From contig NZ_JACOQI010000001.1 of the NCBI RefSeq assembly GCF_014297285.1, positions 310,001 to 374,000 on the forward strand: DNA of 64,000 bases, read 5' to 3'. The notes beneath the pieces are model-generated. The model had not been told where the DNA came from. It saw only the letters and a program-made list of their open reading frames with translations, and searched no databases. Position numbers and translations under genes: made by a program. Below are positions 41,810 to 51,249 of this stretch, piece by piece. Position 1 is the first letter of the stretch. Each line of letters opens with the position of its first letter. This DNA is from Dysosmobacter segnis (GTDB lineage Bacteria; Bacillota; Clostridia; Oscillospirales; Oscillospiraceae).

Positions 41810-42106
41810 TTATAAGGTATAACGCAGACACGCATAAAGCCGTTCTCTGGCCCGCTGAAGTGTGCGGCAGACGGTGGAGCGGTTCAGATGGAGCTTGGCG
41901 GCGATCTGCCCCATGGTGAGTCCCTGATCGTAGTAAAGCTCCAGCATCTGCTGCTGCCGCTTCGTCAGCACCTGCTGGCGGGCAAAGCGCAGATTCCGGC
42001 GCAGCCGCTCCAGGTCCGCAGAGTTATCCGGGGCGCTTTCCCGCTGCCAGTTGGCCAGATCCGCCAGAAATTGACCGCCTTTGGCGTCCAGACTGATCTG
42101 ATTCAT
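41810..42106 (-). CDS. Sigma-70 region 4-like helix-turn-helix protein
   Basis: A 98-residue protein. The C-terminal half is a sigma-factor region 4-like HTH: VLTKRQQQMLELYYDQGLTM followed by GQIAAKLHLNRSTVCRTLQRARERL. No region 2 is present, so it cannot be a normal sigma factor alone. Such short region-4 proteins occur in phages and integrative elements as activators (ArpU/RinA-like) and in chromosomal regulatory cassettes. Its ATG overlaps the stop of the 73-residue gene by 4 bp, so three small genes (42506 down to 41810) form one operon. Target unknown. Confidence 0.8.
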   Translation of the reverse strand: MNQISLDAKGGQFLADLANWQRESAPDNSADLERLRRNLRFARQQVLTKRQQQMLELYYDQGLTMGQIAAKLHLNRSTVCRTLQRARERLYACLRYTL

Positions 42107-42324
42107 CGGTGAGCCTCCTTATCATAGTCGTAATAATGAGCGGTGAGTCTGGCCAGATCCCGGGCCTCCTGCCATAAGGGCAGCAGCGCCGCCACCCGGC
42201 GTTTGAGGGCCTGGACGGCTTCCGGGTCCGTTTCCTGTCGGGTCAGACCGCGAAGCTCCACGATCCGACTTCGGATCACGGCGGCGTGCTCCGCGTAAAC
42301 AACAGACATTTCCAACAGCGTCAT
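42103..42324 (-). CDS. Small conserved-type hypothetical protein (73 aa)
   Basis: A 73-residue helical, charged protein: EHAAVIRSRIVELRGLTRQE, then AVQALKRRVAALLPLWQEAR and a C-terminal YYDYDKEAHR. No signal peptide or membrane segment. It is read in overlap with both neighbours (ATGA overlaps at 42321-42324 and 42103-42106), which supports it as a real gene between the zinc-ribbon and region-4 proteins. I do not recognise the family. A role as a partner of the region-4 protein is only inferred from coupling. Confidence 0.65.
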   Translation of the reverse strand: MTLLEMSVVYAEHAAVIRSRIVELRGLTRQETDPEAVQALKRRVAALLPLWQEARDLARLTAHYYDYDKEAHR

Positions 42325-42506
42325 AGTCTGTCCTCCTTTCCTCGGAGCACCCGGCAGGGCAGGAGCTCCTGCCGGGCCAGGTCAGGTAGACAGTCGGTGC
42401 AGGCCAAGGTGCCGTTGCAGACCCAGTATTCCTCTCCTGACGCGATTTCCCGCCCACAAATGGAACAGCGTACCACGGCGGAAACGGAGCGCTTTTTTGT
42501 GCTCAA
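42321..42506 (-). CDS. Small zinc-ribbon-like protein (61 aa)
   Basis: A 61-residue protein with two CxxC pairs: VRCSICGREI and, about 20 residues on, LACTDCLPDLA with CNG just before. This fits a small treble-clef or zinc-ribbon fold. I chose the TTG at 42506 because AGGAGGG stands 6 bp before it; the longer open frame upstream runs antisense through the tRNA genes and is not credible. First gene of a coupled three-gene operon with the 73-residue and sigma-region-4-like proteins. Possibly a nucleic-acid or protein-binding accessory factor; function not known. Confidence 0.65.
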   Translation of the reverse strand: MSTKKRSVSAVVRCSICGREIASGEEYWVCNGTLACTDCLPDLARQELLPCRVLRGKEDRL

Positions 42507-42549
42507 ACAGATCCCTCCTAAAAAGAAATACGAAAATGAAAAAAAGTTG

Positions 42550-42578
42550 TTGACAAATTGATTATGTTCTGCTAAGAT
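42550..42578 (+). promoter_or_regulatory. Promoter of the tRNA operon
   Basis: TTGACA at 42550-42555, 17-bp spacer, TAAGAT at 42573-42578; the tRNA-Thr gene starts 20 bp further on. Confidence 0.82.
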
Positions 42579-42598
42579 AATCCTTGCTGTTGGGAACT

Positions 42599-42674
42599 GC
42601 TGGTGTAGCTCAGCTGGTAGAGCAGCTGATTTGTAATCAGCAGGTCGGGGGTTCGAATCCGTCCACCAGCTCCA
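42599..42674 (+). tRNA. tRNA-Thr (anticodon TGT)
   Basis: A 76-nt cloverleaf with encoded CCA. The acceptor stem GCTGGTG pairs with CACCAGC, discriminator T. D-loop AGCTCAGCTGGTAGAGC, anticodon loop TTTGTAA giving UGU, T-arm GGGTTCGAATCC. It decodes ACA and probably other threonine codons by wobble. Cotranscribed with tRNA-Tyr 11 bp downstream. Confidence 0.97.
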
Positions 42675-42685
42675 CAATTTCATAT

Positions 42686-42770
42686 GGGGGAATTCCAGAG
42701 CGGCCAAATGGGGCAGACTGTAAATCTGTTGTCACTGACTTCGGTGGTTCGAATCCACCTTCCCCCACCA
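42686..42770 (+). tRNA. tRNA-Tyr (anticodon GTA)
   Basis: An 85-nt class II tRNA with a long variable arm and encoded CCA. The acceptor stem GGGGGAA pairs with TTCCCCC, discriminator A. The anticodon loop contains CTGTAAA giving GUA, and the T-arm contains GGTTCGAATCC. Second gene of the tRNA operon. Confidence 0.97.
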
Positions 42771-42771
42771 A

Positions 42772-42807
42772 TCGAACGCAGACTTTGTCTGCGTTCAATT
42801 TTTTTCT
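42772..42807 (+). terminator. tRNA operon terminator
   Basis: GAACGCAGAC and GTCTGCGTTC pair around TTT, followed by A and a T7 run. Confidence 0.92.
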
Positions 42808-43021
42808 GCCCACAGTATTCGCCGCACGGTTTCAGCGGGTGGGCCAGAGAAAGCGGAACCGGATGACTTGCATGGAACAGCCTGCGGCCCGTCTGCTTGC
42901 TGCCATCCTTTCCATGTGGCTTTTGCTTATCACCAGGACAAGTTCCCTGTCAACGAGGTAACATTATCACAAGAATTTTGCTAAGTCAAGAATAATTTTA
43001 CAAGAAACTTGTTAAAATGGA
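42808..43021. other. Intergenic region with no recognised gene
   Basis: Between the tRNA terminator and the repressor promoter (together 334 bp without a gene). The left half is GC-rich and the right half, from about 42960, is AT-rich. I see no open frame with a ribosome site and no RNA structure I can name. Confidence 0.5.
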
Positions 43022-43050
43022 TTGACAGCAACACTTTTTTTCGTTATGAT
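43022..43050 (+). promoter_or_regulatory. Promoter of the LexA-like repressor gene
   Basis: TTGACA at 43022-43027 and TATGAT at 43045-43050 with a 17-bp spacer, near consensus. A palindrome GACACCTGTGTC (43054-43065) and a repeated TGTCGAG (43063-43078 area) lie at the transcription start, candidates for autoregulation. Confidence 0.8.
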
Positions 43051-43104
43051 TAAGACACCTGTGTCGAGAGTTGTCGAGGAACAGAACGAAAGGAGTTTTT
43101 TTCC

Positions 43105-43854
43105 ATGAGTTTTGGCGAACGAATTAAATTCCGGCGTGGGGAGCTGAAGCTGTCCCGTGGGGAACTGGCGGGGCGGCTGGGAGTGTCCCCCTCGGCAGTG
43201 AGCAACTATGAAAACGGTCTGAGCTTTCCAAAGGAAGATGTGATGCTGCGGCTGTTTGACAGTTTGGAGACAGATCCCAATCAACTGTTTCGGGACAGCT
43301 TCCGGGGAGGCGGACAGACGCTGAGTTCGGAAGAACAGACTTTGCTGCGGAAATTCCGGGAGCTTTCTCCATTGGGACGTGAAACGGTGCAGTCTGTGAC
43401 CGAAGCGCTGTGGGCCTGCCGACAGGAGACGTCCCCGCTCCCGGCGGAGCGGCCCGAGGGCAGGATCATCCCCCTGTACCACACGCTGGCGGCGGTAGGC
43501 TGTGTTTCCGCAGTACCGGGAGAGGATTTTGATGAGATCTCCGTCACAGAGCAAGTGCCGCAGACGGCGGAATTTGCCGTCCGCATCAGCGGGGACGCTA
43601 TGGCCCCCTATCTGGAGGACGGCGCGGTGGCGTATGTGAGCCGCACGCCTCTGCGAGAGGGAGATGTGGGTATTTTCAGCGTGAACGGCAAGGTCCTTTG
43701 CCGGCAGTATGACCGGGACGATTCCGGTACGGTATATTTGTTTTCCCTGAATCGCCGCCGTGCGGATGGGGATGTGACCTTGCCTGCAGCGGAGGCCGGG
43801 ACGCTGATCTGCTTTGGCCGGGTGCTTACAGGGACTCTGTCAAATCGAAATTGA
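43105..43854 (+). CDS. XRE/S24 LexA-like repressor with altered catalytic dyad
   Basis: A 249-residue regulator. An N-terminal XRE HTH (about 5-58) contains LSRGELAGRLGVSPSAVSNY. A linker follows, then a LexA-type S24 domain (about 120-245). In active S24 domains a Ser in G-D-S-M and a Lys about 35 residues later perform self-cleavage. Here the motif reads ISGDAMAPYLEDG, with Ala165 in the serine place, and KVLCRQY, with Arg200 in the lysine place. The repressor is therefore probably unable to cleave itself. AAAGGAG precedes the ATG. It has its own strong promoter and terminator. The regulon is unknown; autoregulation is likely. Confidence 0.9.
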   Translation: MSFGERIKFRRGELKLSRGELAGRLGVSPSAVSNYENGLSFPKEDVMLRLFDSLETDPNQLFRDSFRGGGQTLSSEEQTLLRKFRELSPLGRETVQSVTEALWACRQETSPLPAERPEGRIIPLYHTLAAVGCVSAVPGEDFDEISVTEQVPQTAEFAVRISGDAMAPYLEDGAVAYVSRTPLREGDVGIFSVNGKVLCRQYDRDDSGTVYLFSLNRRRADGDVTLPAAEAGTLICFGRVLTGTLSNRN

Positions 43855-43935
43855 ATGGAACCTCTTGTACTGGGGCGGATCAAAACAAAAATCTTCCGAG
43901 TGCGCGATGGGGCATCCATCCGAAGATAGAAGATA

Positions 43936-43986
43936 AAACCCCCCTGCGGGAAACGGCATAGCCGCTTCCTCGCAGGGGGGTTTATT
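43936..43986. terminator. Bidirectional terminator
   Basis: AAACCCCCCTGCG and CGCAGGGGGGTTT form a long stem with an internal GGC/GCC extension. It lies between the convergent repressor and NfeD genes. Confidence 0.9.
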
Positions 43987-43997
43987 CAGTTAAGCGG

Positions 43998-44444
43998 TCA
44001 GCTCTGCCGCGTGGAGCTTATCGGCTCCGGCTTCACATAGAGCTTGACGCCCTCCATTCGCTCCGCGATCACGCGGGTCCCGATGGGCAGCACCGTGCCG
44101 TCGCTGCTGCGGGCGGTCCAGGTCTTGCCCTCTACATACACGGCCCCGGTGCCGGCCTCGTTGTCGATTTCCTCTGTTACCCGGGCAGTACAGCCGATGA
44201 CCCGGTCCAGATTCGTGGGGACGGTTTTTGCGTTGGCTCGCTTTATCAGGGGCCGGACCGCCGCCAGAATACCCACGGAGACCGCCAGAAACAGGGCAAT
44301 CTGAAGCCACAGCGCTGCACCTAAAAAGGACGCCAGCAGAGCCACCGCCGCACCGCCTACAAACCAAATGGATACCAATGCCGCGGTAGCGGCCTCCAAA
44401 ACGCCGAAGGCCACCACAGCCCCCAGCCAGATCCAGTTCATCAT
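43998..44444 (-). CDS. NfeD-family membrane protein
   Basis: A 148-residue protein with three or four N-terminal hydrophobic segments (about 3-75, for example IWLGAVVAFGVLEAATAALV and IALFLAVSVGILAAV). A C-terminal OB-fold domain (about 85-145) follows, with RVIGCTARVTEEI, GAVYVEGKTWTARS and GTRVIAERMEGVKLYV. This is the short NfeD form that usually pairs with a stomatin/flotillin-like protein in membrane-domain organisation; no such partner is adjacent. The ATG at 44444 follows AGGAGGG by 7 bp; the frame opens 10 codons earlier without a site. Confidence 0.9.
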   Translation of the reverse strand: MMNWIWLGAVVAFGVLEAATAALVSIWFVGGAAVALLASFLGAALWLQIALFLAVSVGILAAVRPLIKRANAKTVPTNLDRVIGCTARVTEEIDNEAGTGAVYVEGKTWTARSSDGTVLPIGTRVIAERMEGVKLYVKPEPISSTRQS

Positions 44445-44615
44445 CAAAGAACCCTCCTTTTTTGCAAAATCCATTTCTGCTTGCAGTATAGCACAGTTTT
44501 TGGCGAAAAACCACTTCCAATTTGCGGTGGGAGCACGGTTTCCGGTTGCGGATCGGCGGACAGTCTGTTATACTGACCCTAATATAGTTTTGAAAGTTGA
44601 AAGGAGACATGGACC

Positions 44616-45725
44616 ATGACACTGACGGTTCCCTGTCTGTTTGGTTTGGAAAGTCTGGTGGCGGACGAGATGCGCCGTCTGGACTTAAAAAATGTCCAGG
44701 CGGAAAACGGCCGGGTCCACTGTGAAGGGACTCTGGCTGACATTGCCCGGCTGAACATCAACCTCCGCTGCGGCGCACGGGTGCTGATGGAGCTTGGCTC
44801 CTTCCCGGCCCGTGATTTTGAGGCGCTGTTTCAGGGGGTCTACGCCCTGCCCTGGGAGAATTATATCCCACGGGACGGCGAATTCCCTGTAAAGGGCTAT
44901 TCCCTGAACTCTCAGCTTCATTCGGTCCCCGCCTGCCAGTCCATCGTGAAAAAGGCGTCCGCTAAGCGGCTGGGGGAGAAGTACGGCGTGGAGACCCTGC
45001 CGGAGTCCGGCAGCCGGTATCAGATCCAGTTTTCCATCATCAAGGATGTAGCGACCTTGTATCTGGACACCTCTGGCGAGGGCCTTTACAAGCGGGGCTA
45101 CCGGGCCAAAAACATGGGTGCGCCCCTGCGGGAAACGCTGGCGGCAGCGCTGGTGACTCTCTCCCGTTACCGGGGAAAGGATCCCTTCTGCGACCCCTTC
45201 TGCGGCAGCGGCACCATCCCCATCGAGGCAGCCCTTATCGCCAAGAACCGGGCACCGGGCCTGGACCGCAGCTTCGCTGCCCAGAAGTGGAAGAACATGG
45301 ACTCCAAGCTGTGGCTGGAGGCCGGTGACGAGGCCATGGATAAGGAATTCCACGGCCATTATGACATCTGGGGCGGCGATATTGACCCCGCCGCTGTGGA
45401 GCTGGCGCGGCACAACGCGGAGCTGGCCGGTGTGGAGGACTGCATCCGTTTTGAAGTGGCGGACGCAGGAAAATTCCACCGGGACAGCGAATACGGCCAG
45501 TTGGTGACCAACCCGCCCTACGGCGAGCGGCTGCTGGAAAAGAAGGAGGCCGAGGACCTGTATCGAATGTTCGGCGCGGCCCTCCGGGACCTGCCCCCCA
45601 AGTGGCGGGTGCTGGTGCTCAGCTCCCACACGGAATTTGAGCGGTGTTTCGGCCGTCCCGCCGACAAAAAACGCAAGCTCTACAACGGCATGATCAAGTG
45701 CGACGCTTTCATGTACGGAAGATGA
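44616..45725 (+). CDS. RlmL/YpsC-like THUMP-domain RNA methyltransferase
   Basis: A 369-residue SAM-dependent RNA methyltransferase. A ferredoxin-like and THUMP N-terminus (about 1-155) precedes the Rossmann core. The core shows CDPFCGSGTIPIEAALIA (motif I), GGDIDPAAVELARHNAELAG and the catalytic TNPPYGERLLEKKE (NPPY). This is the family of E. coli RlmL N-terminal half and B. subtilis YpsC, which make m2G in 23S rRNA. The last residues are MIKCDAFMYGR; the 43 bp that encode them and run past the stop recur twice downstream in a tandem array (45689-46108). AAAGGAGACATGGACC precedes the ATG. Confidence 0.94.
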   Translation: MTLTVPCLFGLESLVADEMRRLDLKNVQAENGRVHCEGTLADIARLNINLRCGARVLMELGSFPARDFEALFQGVYALPWENYIPRDGEFPVKGYSLNSQLHSVPACQSIVKKASAKRLGEKYGVETLPESGSRYQIQFSIIKDVATLYLDTSGEGLYKRGYRAKNMGAPLRETLAAALVTLSRYRGKDPFCDPFCGSGTIPIEAALIAKNRAPGLDRSFAAQKWKNMDSKLWLEAGDEAMDKEFHGHYDIWGGDIDPAAVELARHNAELAGVEDCIRFEVADAGKFHRDSEYGQLVTNPPYGERLLEKKEAEDLYRMFGAALRDLPPKWRVLVLSSHTEFERCFGRPADKKRKLYNGMIKCDAFMYGR

Positions 45726-46108
45726 CCGGAGATCATGCCGTAACGGCGCAGCGCGCCGACGCCGCGTCAGCGGCGTACAAGCGTTTTGCCGTAGGCAAAA
45801 CCTTGGACCGGGCGGGCTTTGCCTGACCGGTCAGGTAAAATGCGGGGTCCCCGCAAAATCAAAGATTTTGTGGGGAACATGATCAAGTGCGACGCCTTCA
45901 TGTACGGAAGATGACCGGAGATCATGCCGTAACGGCGCAGCGCGCCGACGCCGCGTCAACGGCGCGCAAGCGTTTTGCCGCAGGCAAAACCTTGGACCGG
46001 GCGGGCTTTGCCTGACCGGTCAGGTAAGATCCGGGGCCCCGCAAAATCAAAGATTTTGTGGGGAACATGATCAAGTGCGACGCTTTCATGTACGGAAGAT
46101 GACCGGAG
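45689..46108 (+). repeat. Tandem array repeating the 3' end of the methyltransferase gene
   Basis: A 43-bp segment (the last 12 codons including the stop, then the next bases, ending GACCGGAG) occurs at 45689, 45878 and 46066, spacing 189 and 188 bp. Between copies lies a nearly identical 146-bp GC-rich spacer with several inverted repeats (GCGCCGACGCCGCGTCAGCGG region; GTTTTGCCGTAGGCAAAAC; CAAAATCAAAGATTTTG). So the array is two full units plus one bare 43-bp end copy. Only the first copy belongs to the gene. The 470-bp gap to the lipid kinase gene contains little else. Confidence 0.9.
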
Positions 46109-46196
46109 TATTTTATACAAAAAGCAATCATGCGGGCAAAAATGACAATTTGTAATCAGAATTTGACGGTTTCAGTTGAAAGGGGAGCGGTCACCC

Positions 46197-47126
46197 GTGC
46201 AGCATATCTTCATCATTAACCCCCATGCCGGGAAAAAGGACCAGACGGGCCGCATTTATGAAATGGCGGACCGTCTGCGGCAGCATGGCCTGACCTGCCA
46301 ATGCCTGCTGACCCAGCGGCCCGGCGGCGCGGAGGAGATTGCCCGACGGCTGGTGTCCTCCGGGGAGGAGGTCCGGCTTTACGCCTGCGGCGGAGACGGC
46401 ACTCTGAACGAGGTGGTCAACGGCGCGGCAGGCTTTGACAATGCGGCTGTGACCTGCATCCCCATCGGGACCGGCAACGATTTTCTGAAAAACTTCGGTC
46501 CGGACGCCGCCAAGTTTACGGACGCGGAAAATCTGTGGGACGGGGAGGCCCATCCTCTGGACCTTATCGACTGCAACGGCCGCCAATGTCTGACCATTGC
46601 CTGCAGCGGCATTGACGCCCGGGTGGCGGAAAGCGTCCATGAGCTGGGGGATTCCCCCTTTCTCAGCGGCCGGGGCAGCTATCTGGCCGCCGTGGCGGTG
46701 AATTTCCTGTTCCGGGGTATTGGCCAGCACTGGACCGTGACGCTGGACGATGAGGTGATCGAAGACGACTTCGCCCTTGTATCCATGTGCAACGGCCGGT
46801 ACTACGGCGGCGGCTCTACCCCGGTGCCGGAGGCCCGAATGGACGACGGGATTCTAAACACCGTTCTGGTGAAAAATATCAGCCGCCTGAAATTTGCTGG
46901 ATTGTTCGGTGCCTATTCCGATGGCCGCTACCGCTCGCTGCCGCCGGAGGTGATCCGGGTGGTGACTGCCAAAAACGTCCGCATTCAGTCGGAAGATGAC
47001 ATTGTGACCTGTCTGGACGGGGAGACCATCCACAGCCGGGATGTGCGTCTGACTTTGTCGGAAAAAAGGTTGAATTTCTTCGGACCCAAGGGCTGTGATC
47101 CCAATTACGGTGCCGGTCCCAAGTGA
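46197..47126 (+). CDS. YegS/BmrU-type lipid (diacylglycerol) kinase
   Basis: A 309-residue cytoplasmic lipid kinase with the DAGK catalytic fold. Visible are NPHAGKKDQTG near the N-terminus, the nucleotide-binding ACGGDGTLNEVVNG, PIGTGNDFLKNFG and a C-terminal beta domain with CNGRYYGGGSTPVPEA and EARMDDGIL. It should phosphorylate diacylglycerol or a related lipid using ATP, feeding phosphatidic acid back to membrane synthesis. The GTG at 46197 follows AGGGGAG by about 9 bp and starts the protein at the conserved strand; a TTG at 46176 precedes that site and is unlikely. Confidence 0.92.
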   Translation: MQHIFIINPHAGKKDQTGRIYEMADRLRQHGLTCQCLLTQRPGGAEEIARRLVSSGEEVRLYACGGDGTLNEVVNGAAGFDNAAVTCIPIGTGNDFLKNFGPDAAKFTDAENLWDGEAHPLDLIDCNGRQCLTIACSGIDARVAESVHELGDSPFLSGRGSYLAAVAVNFLFRGIGQHWTVTLDDEVIEDDFALVSMCNGRYYGGGSTPVPEARMDDGILNTVLVKNISRLKFAGLFGAYSDGRYRSLPPEVIRVVTAKNVRIQSEDDIVTCLDGETIHSRDVRLTLSEKRLNFFGPKGCDPNYGAGPK

Positions 47127-47185
47127 GGGCGGGAACCGACGATTTTCCCCAATGGAAACTTCATAACTTATTTACAAATTACCCC

Positions 47186-47214
47186 TTTACAAACCGGGAC
47201 AGTTGTACTATGAT
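47186..47214 (+). promoter_or_regulatory. groESL promoter
   Basis: TTTACA at 47186-47191 and TATGAT at 47209-47214 with a 17-bp spacer, immediately before the CIRCE operator. Confidence 0.82.
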
Positions 47215-47221
47215 AACAGCG

Positions 47222-47248
47222 TTAGCACTCAAGGAGACTGAGTGCTAA
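47222..47248 (+). promoter_or_regulatory. CIRCE operator (HrcA binding site)
   Basis: TTAGCACTC, nine bases, then GAGTGCTAA: the exact CIRCE inverted repeat. It overlaps the transcription start of groESL, so HrcA should repress this operon except under heat or folding stress. Confidence 0.97.
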
Positions 47249-47270
47249 CGCTGAAATTTGTTTATCATGA

Positions 47271-49504
<2,234 letters not shown>

Positions 49505-49612
49505 GAGACACCGCAAAGCCTTGAAATCGCTTGATTTTTTGAGTGGGCAAAAGCGGATTTACGCCAAACTTACGCCACTTACGCCAAAAATTCAAGCGCA
49601 TGATAGGATAAC

Positions 49613-49653
49613 AGAAATCGGCACCTGCCAAAAGCAGGTGCCGATTTTTTTGC
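49613..49653. terminator. groESL terminator (bidirectional)
   Basis: AAATCGGCACCTGC and GCAGGTGCCGATTT pair perfectly around CAAAA with a T7 run. Also suits the convergent molybdenum-cofactor gene. Confidence 0.94.
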
Positions 49654-49689
49654 TTACCGGGAAAGTATCCGATTCTGAAAAATTCTATG

Positions 49690-50187
49690 TCAGTCCGTCA
49701 GCTTGGCGCAATCGGCGGGGCGGCCGGAGAGCATTTCCAGACCGTGACCGATGGTGGGCAGCACCGCCTCCAGATTCTCCTTAGCCGCCTTGGGGGAACC
49801 GGGGAGGTTTAGGATCAAGGTCCCTTTCCGGATGCCCGCCTGCGCCCGGGACAGCATGGCACGGCTGGTGATCTGCATGGAGGCGTAACGCATGGCCTCC
49901 GGGATGCCGGGGGTTAGCCGGTCGCACACGGCAAGGGTGGCCTCCGGGGTCACGTCCCGGGGAGCGAAGCCGGTGCCGCCGGTGGTCACAAGCAGTTGAA
50001 TGTCACCGCCGTCGGCCATCTGCCGCAGCGCCGCTTCGATCTGCGCCTGCTCGTCCGGCACCACAGCGGTCCGGACCACCTCATAGCCCGCGTTTTTCAG
50101 CAGTTCCGCCACCAGCGGACCACCCTCGTCGGGGCGCTCGCCCCGGGAAACACGGTCGCTGACCGTCAATACAGCAGCATGATACAT
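49690..50187 (-). CDS. mogA: MogA/MoaB-family molybdenum cofactor protein
   Basis: A 165-residue MoCF-biosynthesis-domain protein. It starts AAVLTVSDRVSRGERPDEGG, and the molybdopterin-binding motif is LLVTTGGTGFAPRDVTPEAT, followed by GIPEAMR and NLPGSPKAAKENLEAV. MogA adenylates molybdopterin before metal insertion; MoaB-type relatives have the same fold, so the symbol is given by overall resemblance. AGGAGATGAGCGT precedes the ATG. It is the last gene of a leftward molybdenum cluster, 12 bp after modC, and is probably cotranscribed with modBC. Confidence 0.9.
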   Translation of the reverse strand: MYHAAVLTVSDRVSRGERPDEGGPLVAELLKNAGYEVVRTAVVPDEQAQIEAALRQMADGGDIQLLVTTGGTGFAPRDVTPEATLAVCDRLTPGIPEAMRYASMQITSRAMLSRAQAGIRKGTLILNLPGSPKAAKENLEAVLPTIGHGLEMLSGRPADCAKLTD

Positions 50188-50199
50188 ACGCTCATCTCC

Positions 50200-51249
50200 T
50201 CATTTCAACAGTAGAATATCCCTTGGCTGGACGGCGATCCAAAGCCCCTCCGGGCGGTTCAGCCGCCGCCAATCGTCCCGTTCCAGTTCCATCCGCAGGA
50301 GGGGGGCACCGGACGCGGCTCCCTTCGGCCGCAGCAGGACGATGGTGGTGAACACATCCTGAATGACCCGCTCCACCGTGCAGTAGAAAGCGTCCGGGGT
50401 GCCCTCCGGCACCGTCATCACGTGTCTTGCCCGGATGCCTGCCTGACGGACATCCGCCGGGACCGGTTTACCGCAGTTCAGCGTCAGGCCCCACGCAGGC
50501 AGCGTTACGGCGCTGCCTGCCGGTACGGCCTCCACGATGTTTTTACACCCGGAGAGTCGGGCGGCAGCCTCCGTTTCTGGCTCGTGAAACAGCTGCCGCA
50601 GAGTGAAGGTTCCTTGCGAGGCCCCCTGATCCAGTATGCACACCCGCTTGCAGTTGCGGAACACCTCGCCCCGGTCATGGGACACCCACAAAATCGGCCC
50701 GGAGAAATTCTCCAGAAAATCGGACAGCTTCAGCTCCAAGTCCCATTTCAGATAGCTGTCCAGCGCGGAAAACGGCTCGTCCAGCAAAATGACCTCCGGC
50801 TGGGAGCAGAGAATCCTCGCCAGCGCCACCCGCTGCTGCTGTCCGCCGGAAAGCTGGGCGGGATACCGCTTTTCCAGACCCTCCAGCCGAAAGCGGTGGA
50901 GGGTCGCCGTCAGTGCAGCGTTTTTTTCCGCCTTGGAACCGGAGCGGATGCCGCAGAGGATGTTTTTCTCCACCGTCATGGTGGGGAACAGGGCGTAATT
51001 CTGGAATAAGTACCCCACCCGGCGCTGCTGGGGCGGCAGGTCGATCCCGGCTTCACTGTCAAACAGCACCCGGCCGTTCAGCACGATCCGCCCCCGATCC
51101 GGGGTCATGATCCCCGCGATGCATTTGAGGGTCATGCTCTTGCCGCAGCCGGAGGCCCCCAGCAGGGCCAGCGTTTCCGTCTCCGCCTGAAAGCGGACGT
51201 TCAGATGGAAATTCCCCAGCTGCTTTTCAATCTCCACAAGCAGGCTCAA
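50200..51249 (-). CDS. modC: Molybdate ABC transporter ATP-binding protein ModC
   Basis: A 349-residue ATPase. Walker A GASGCGKS, Q-loop YLFQNYALFP, signature [15 protein letters not shown], Walker B VILLDEPFSALD and the switch His in WVSHDRGEV are all present. A C-terminal extension (about 230-349) corresponds to the regulatory TOBE/Mop-like region of ModC. The TTG start at 51249 overlaps the modB stop as TTGA and follows AGGAGGGGG. Codons upstream of this lie inside modB in another frame. Together with ModB and ModA it imports molybdate (or tungstate) for the cofactor genes next to it. Confidence 0.92.
   Translation of the reverse strand: MSLLVEIEKQLGNFHLNVRFQAETETLALLGASGCGKSMTLKCIAGIMTPDRGRIVLNGRVLFDSEAGIDLPPQQRRVGYLFQNYALFPTMTVEKNILCGIRSGSKAEKNAALTATLHRFRLEGLEKRYPAQLSGGQQQRVALARILCSQPEVILLDEPFSALDSYLKWDLELKLSDFLENFSGPILWVSHDRGEVFRNCKRVCILDQGASQGTFTLRQLFHEPETEAAARLSGCKNIVEAVPAGSAVTLPAWGLTLNCGKPVPADVRQAGIRARHVMTVPEGTPDAFYCTVERVIQDVFTTIVLLRPKGAASGAPLLRMELERDDWRRLNRPEGLWIAVQPRDILLLK

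Noticed and set aside
42507..42707. N-terminal extension of the zinc-ribbon gene through the tRNA region
   Set aside because: It is antisense to tRNA-Thr and the TTG at 42506 has a near-perfect ribosome site.
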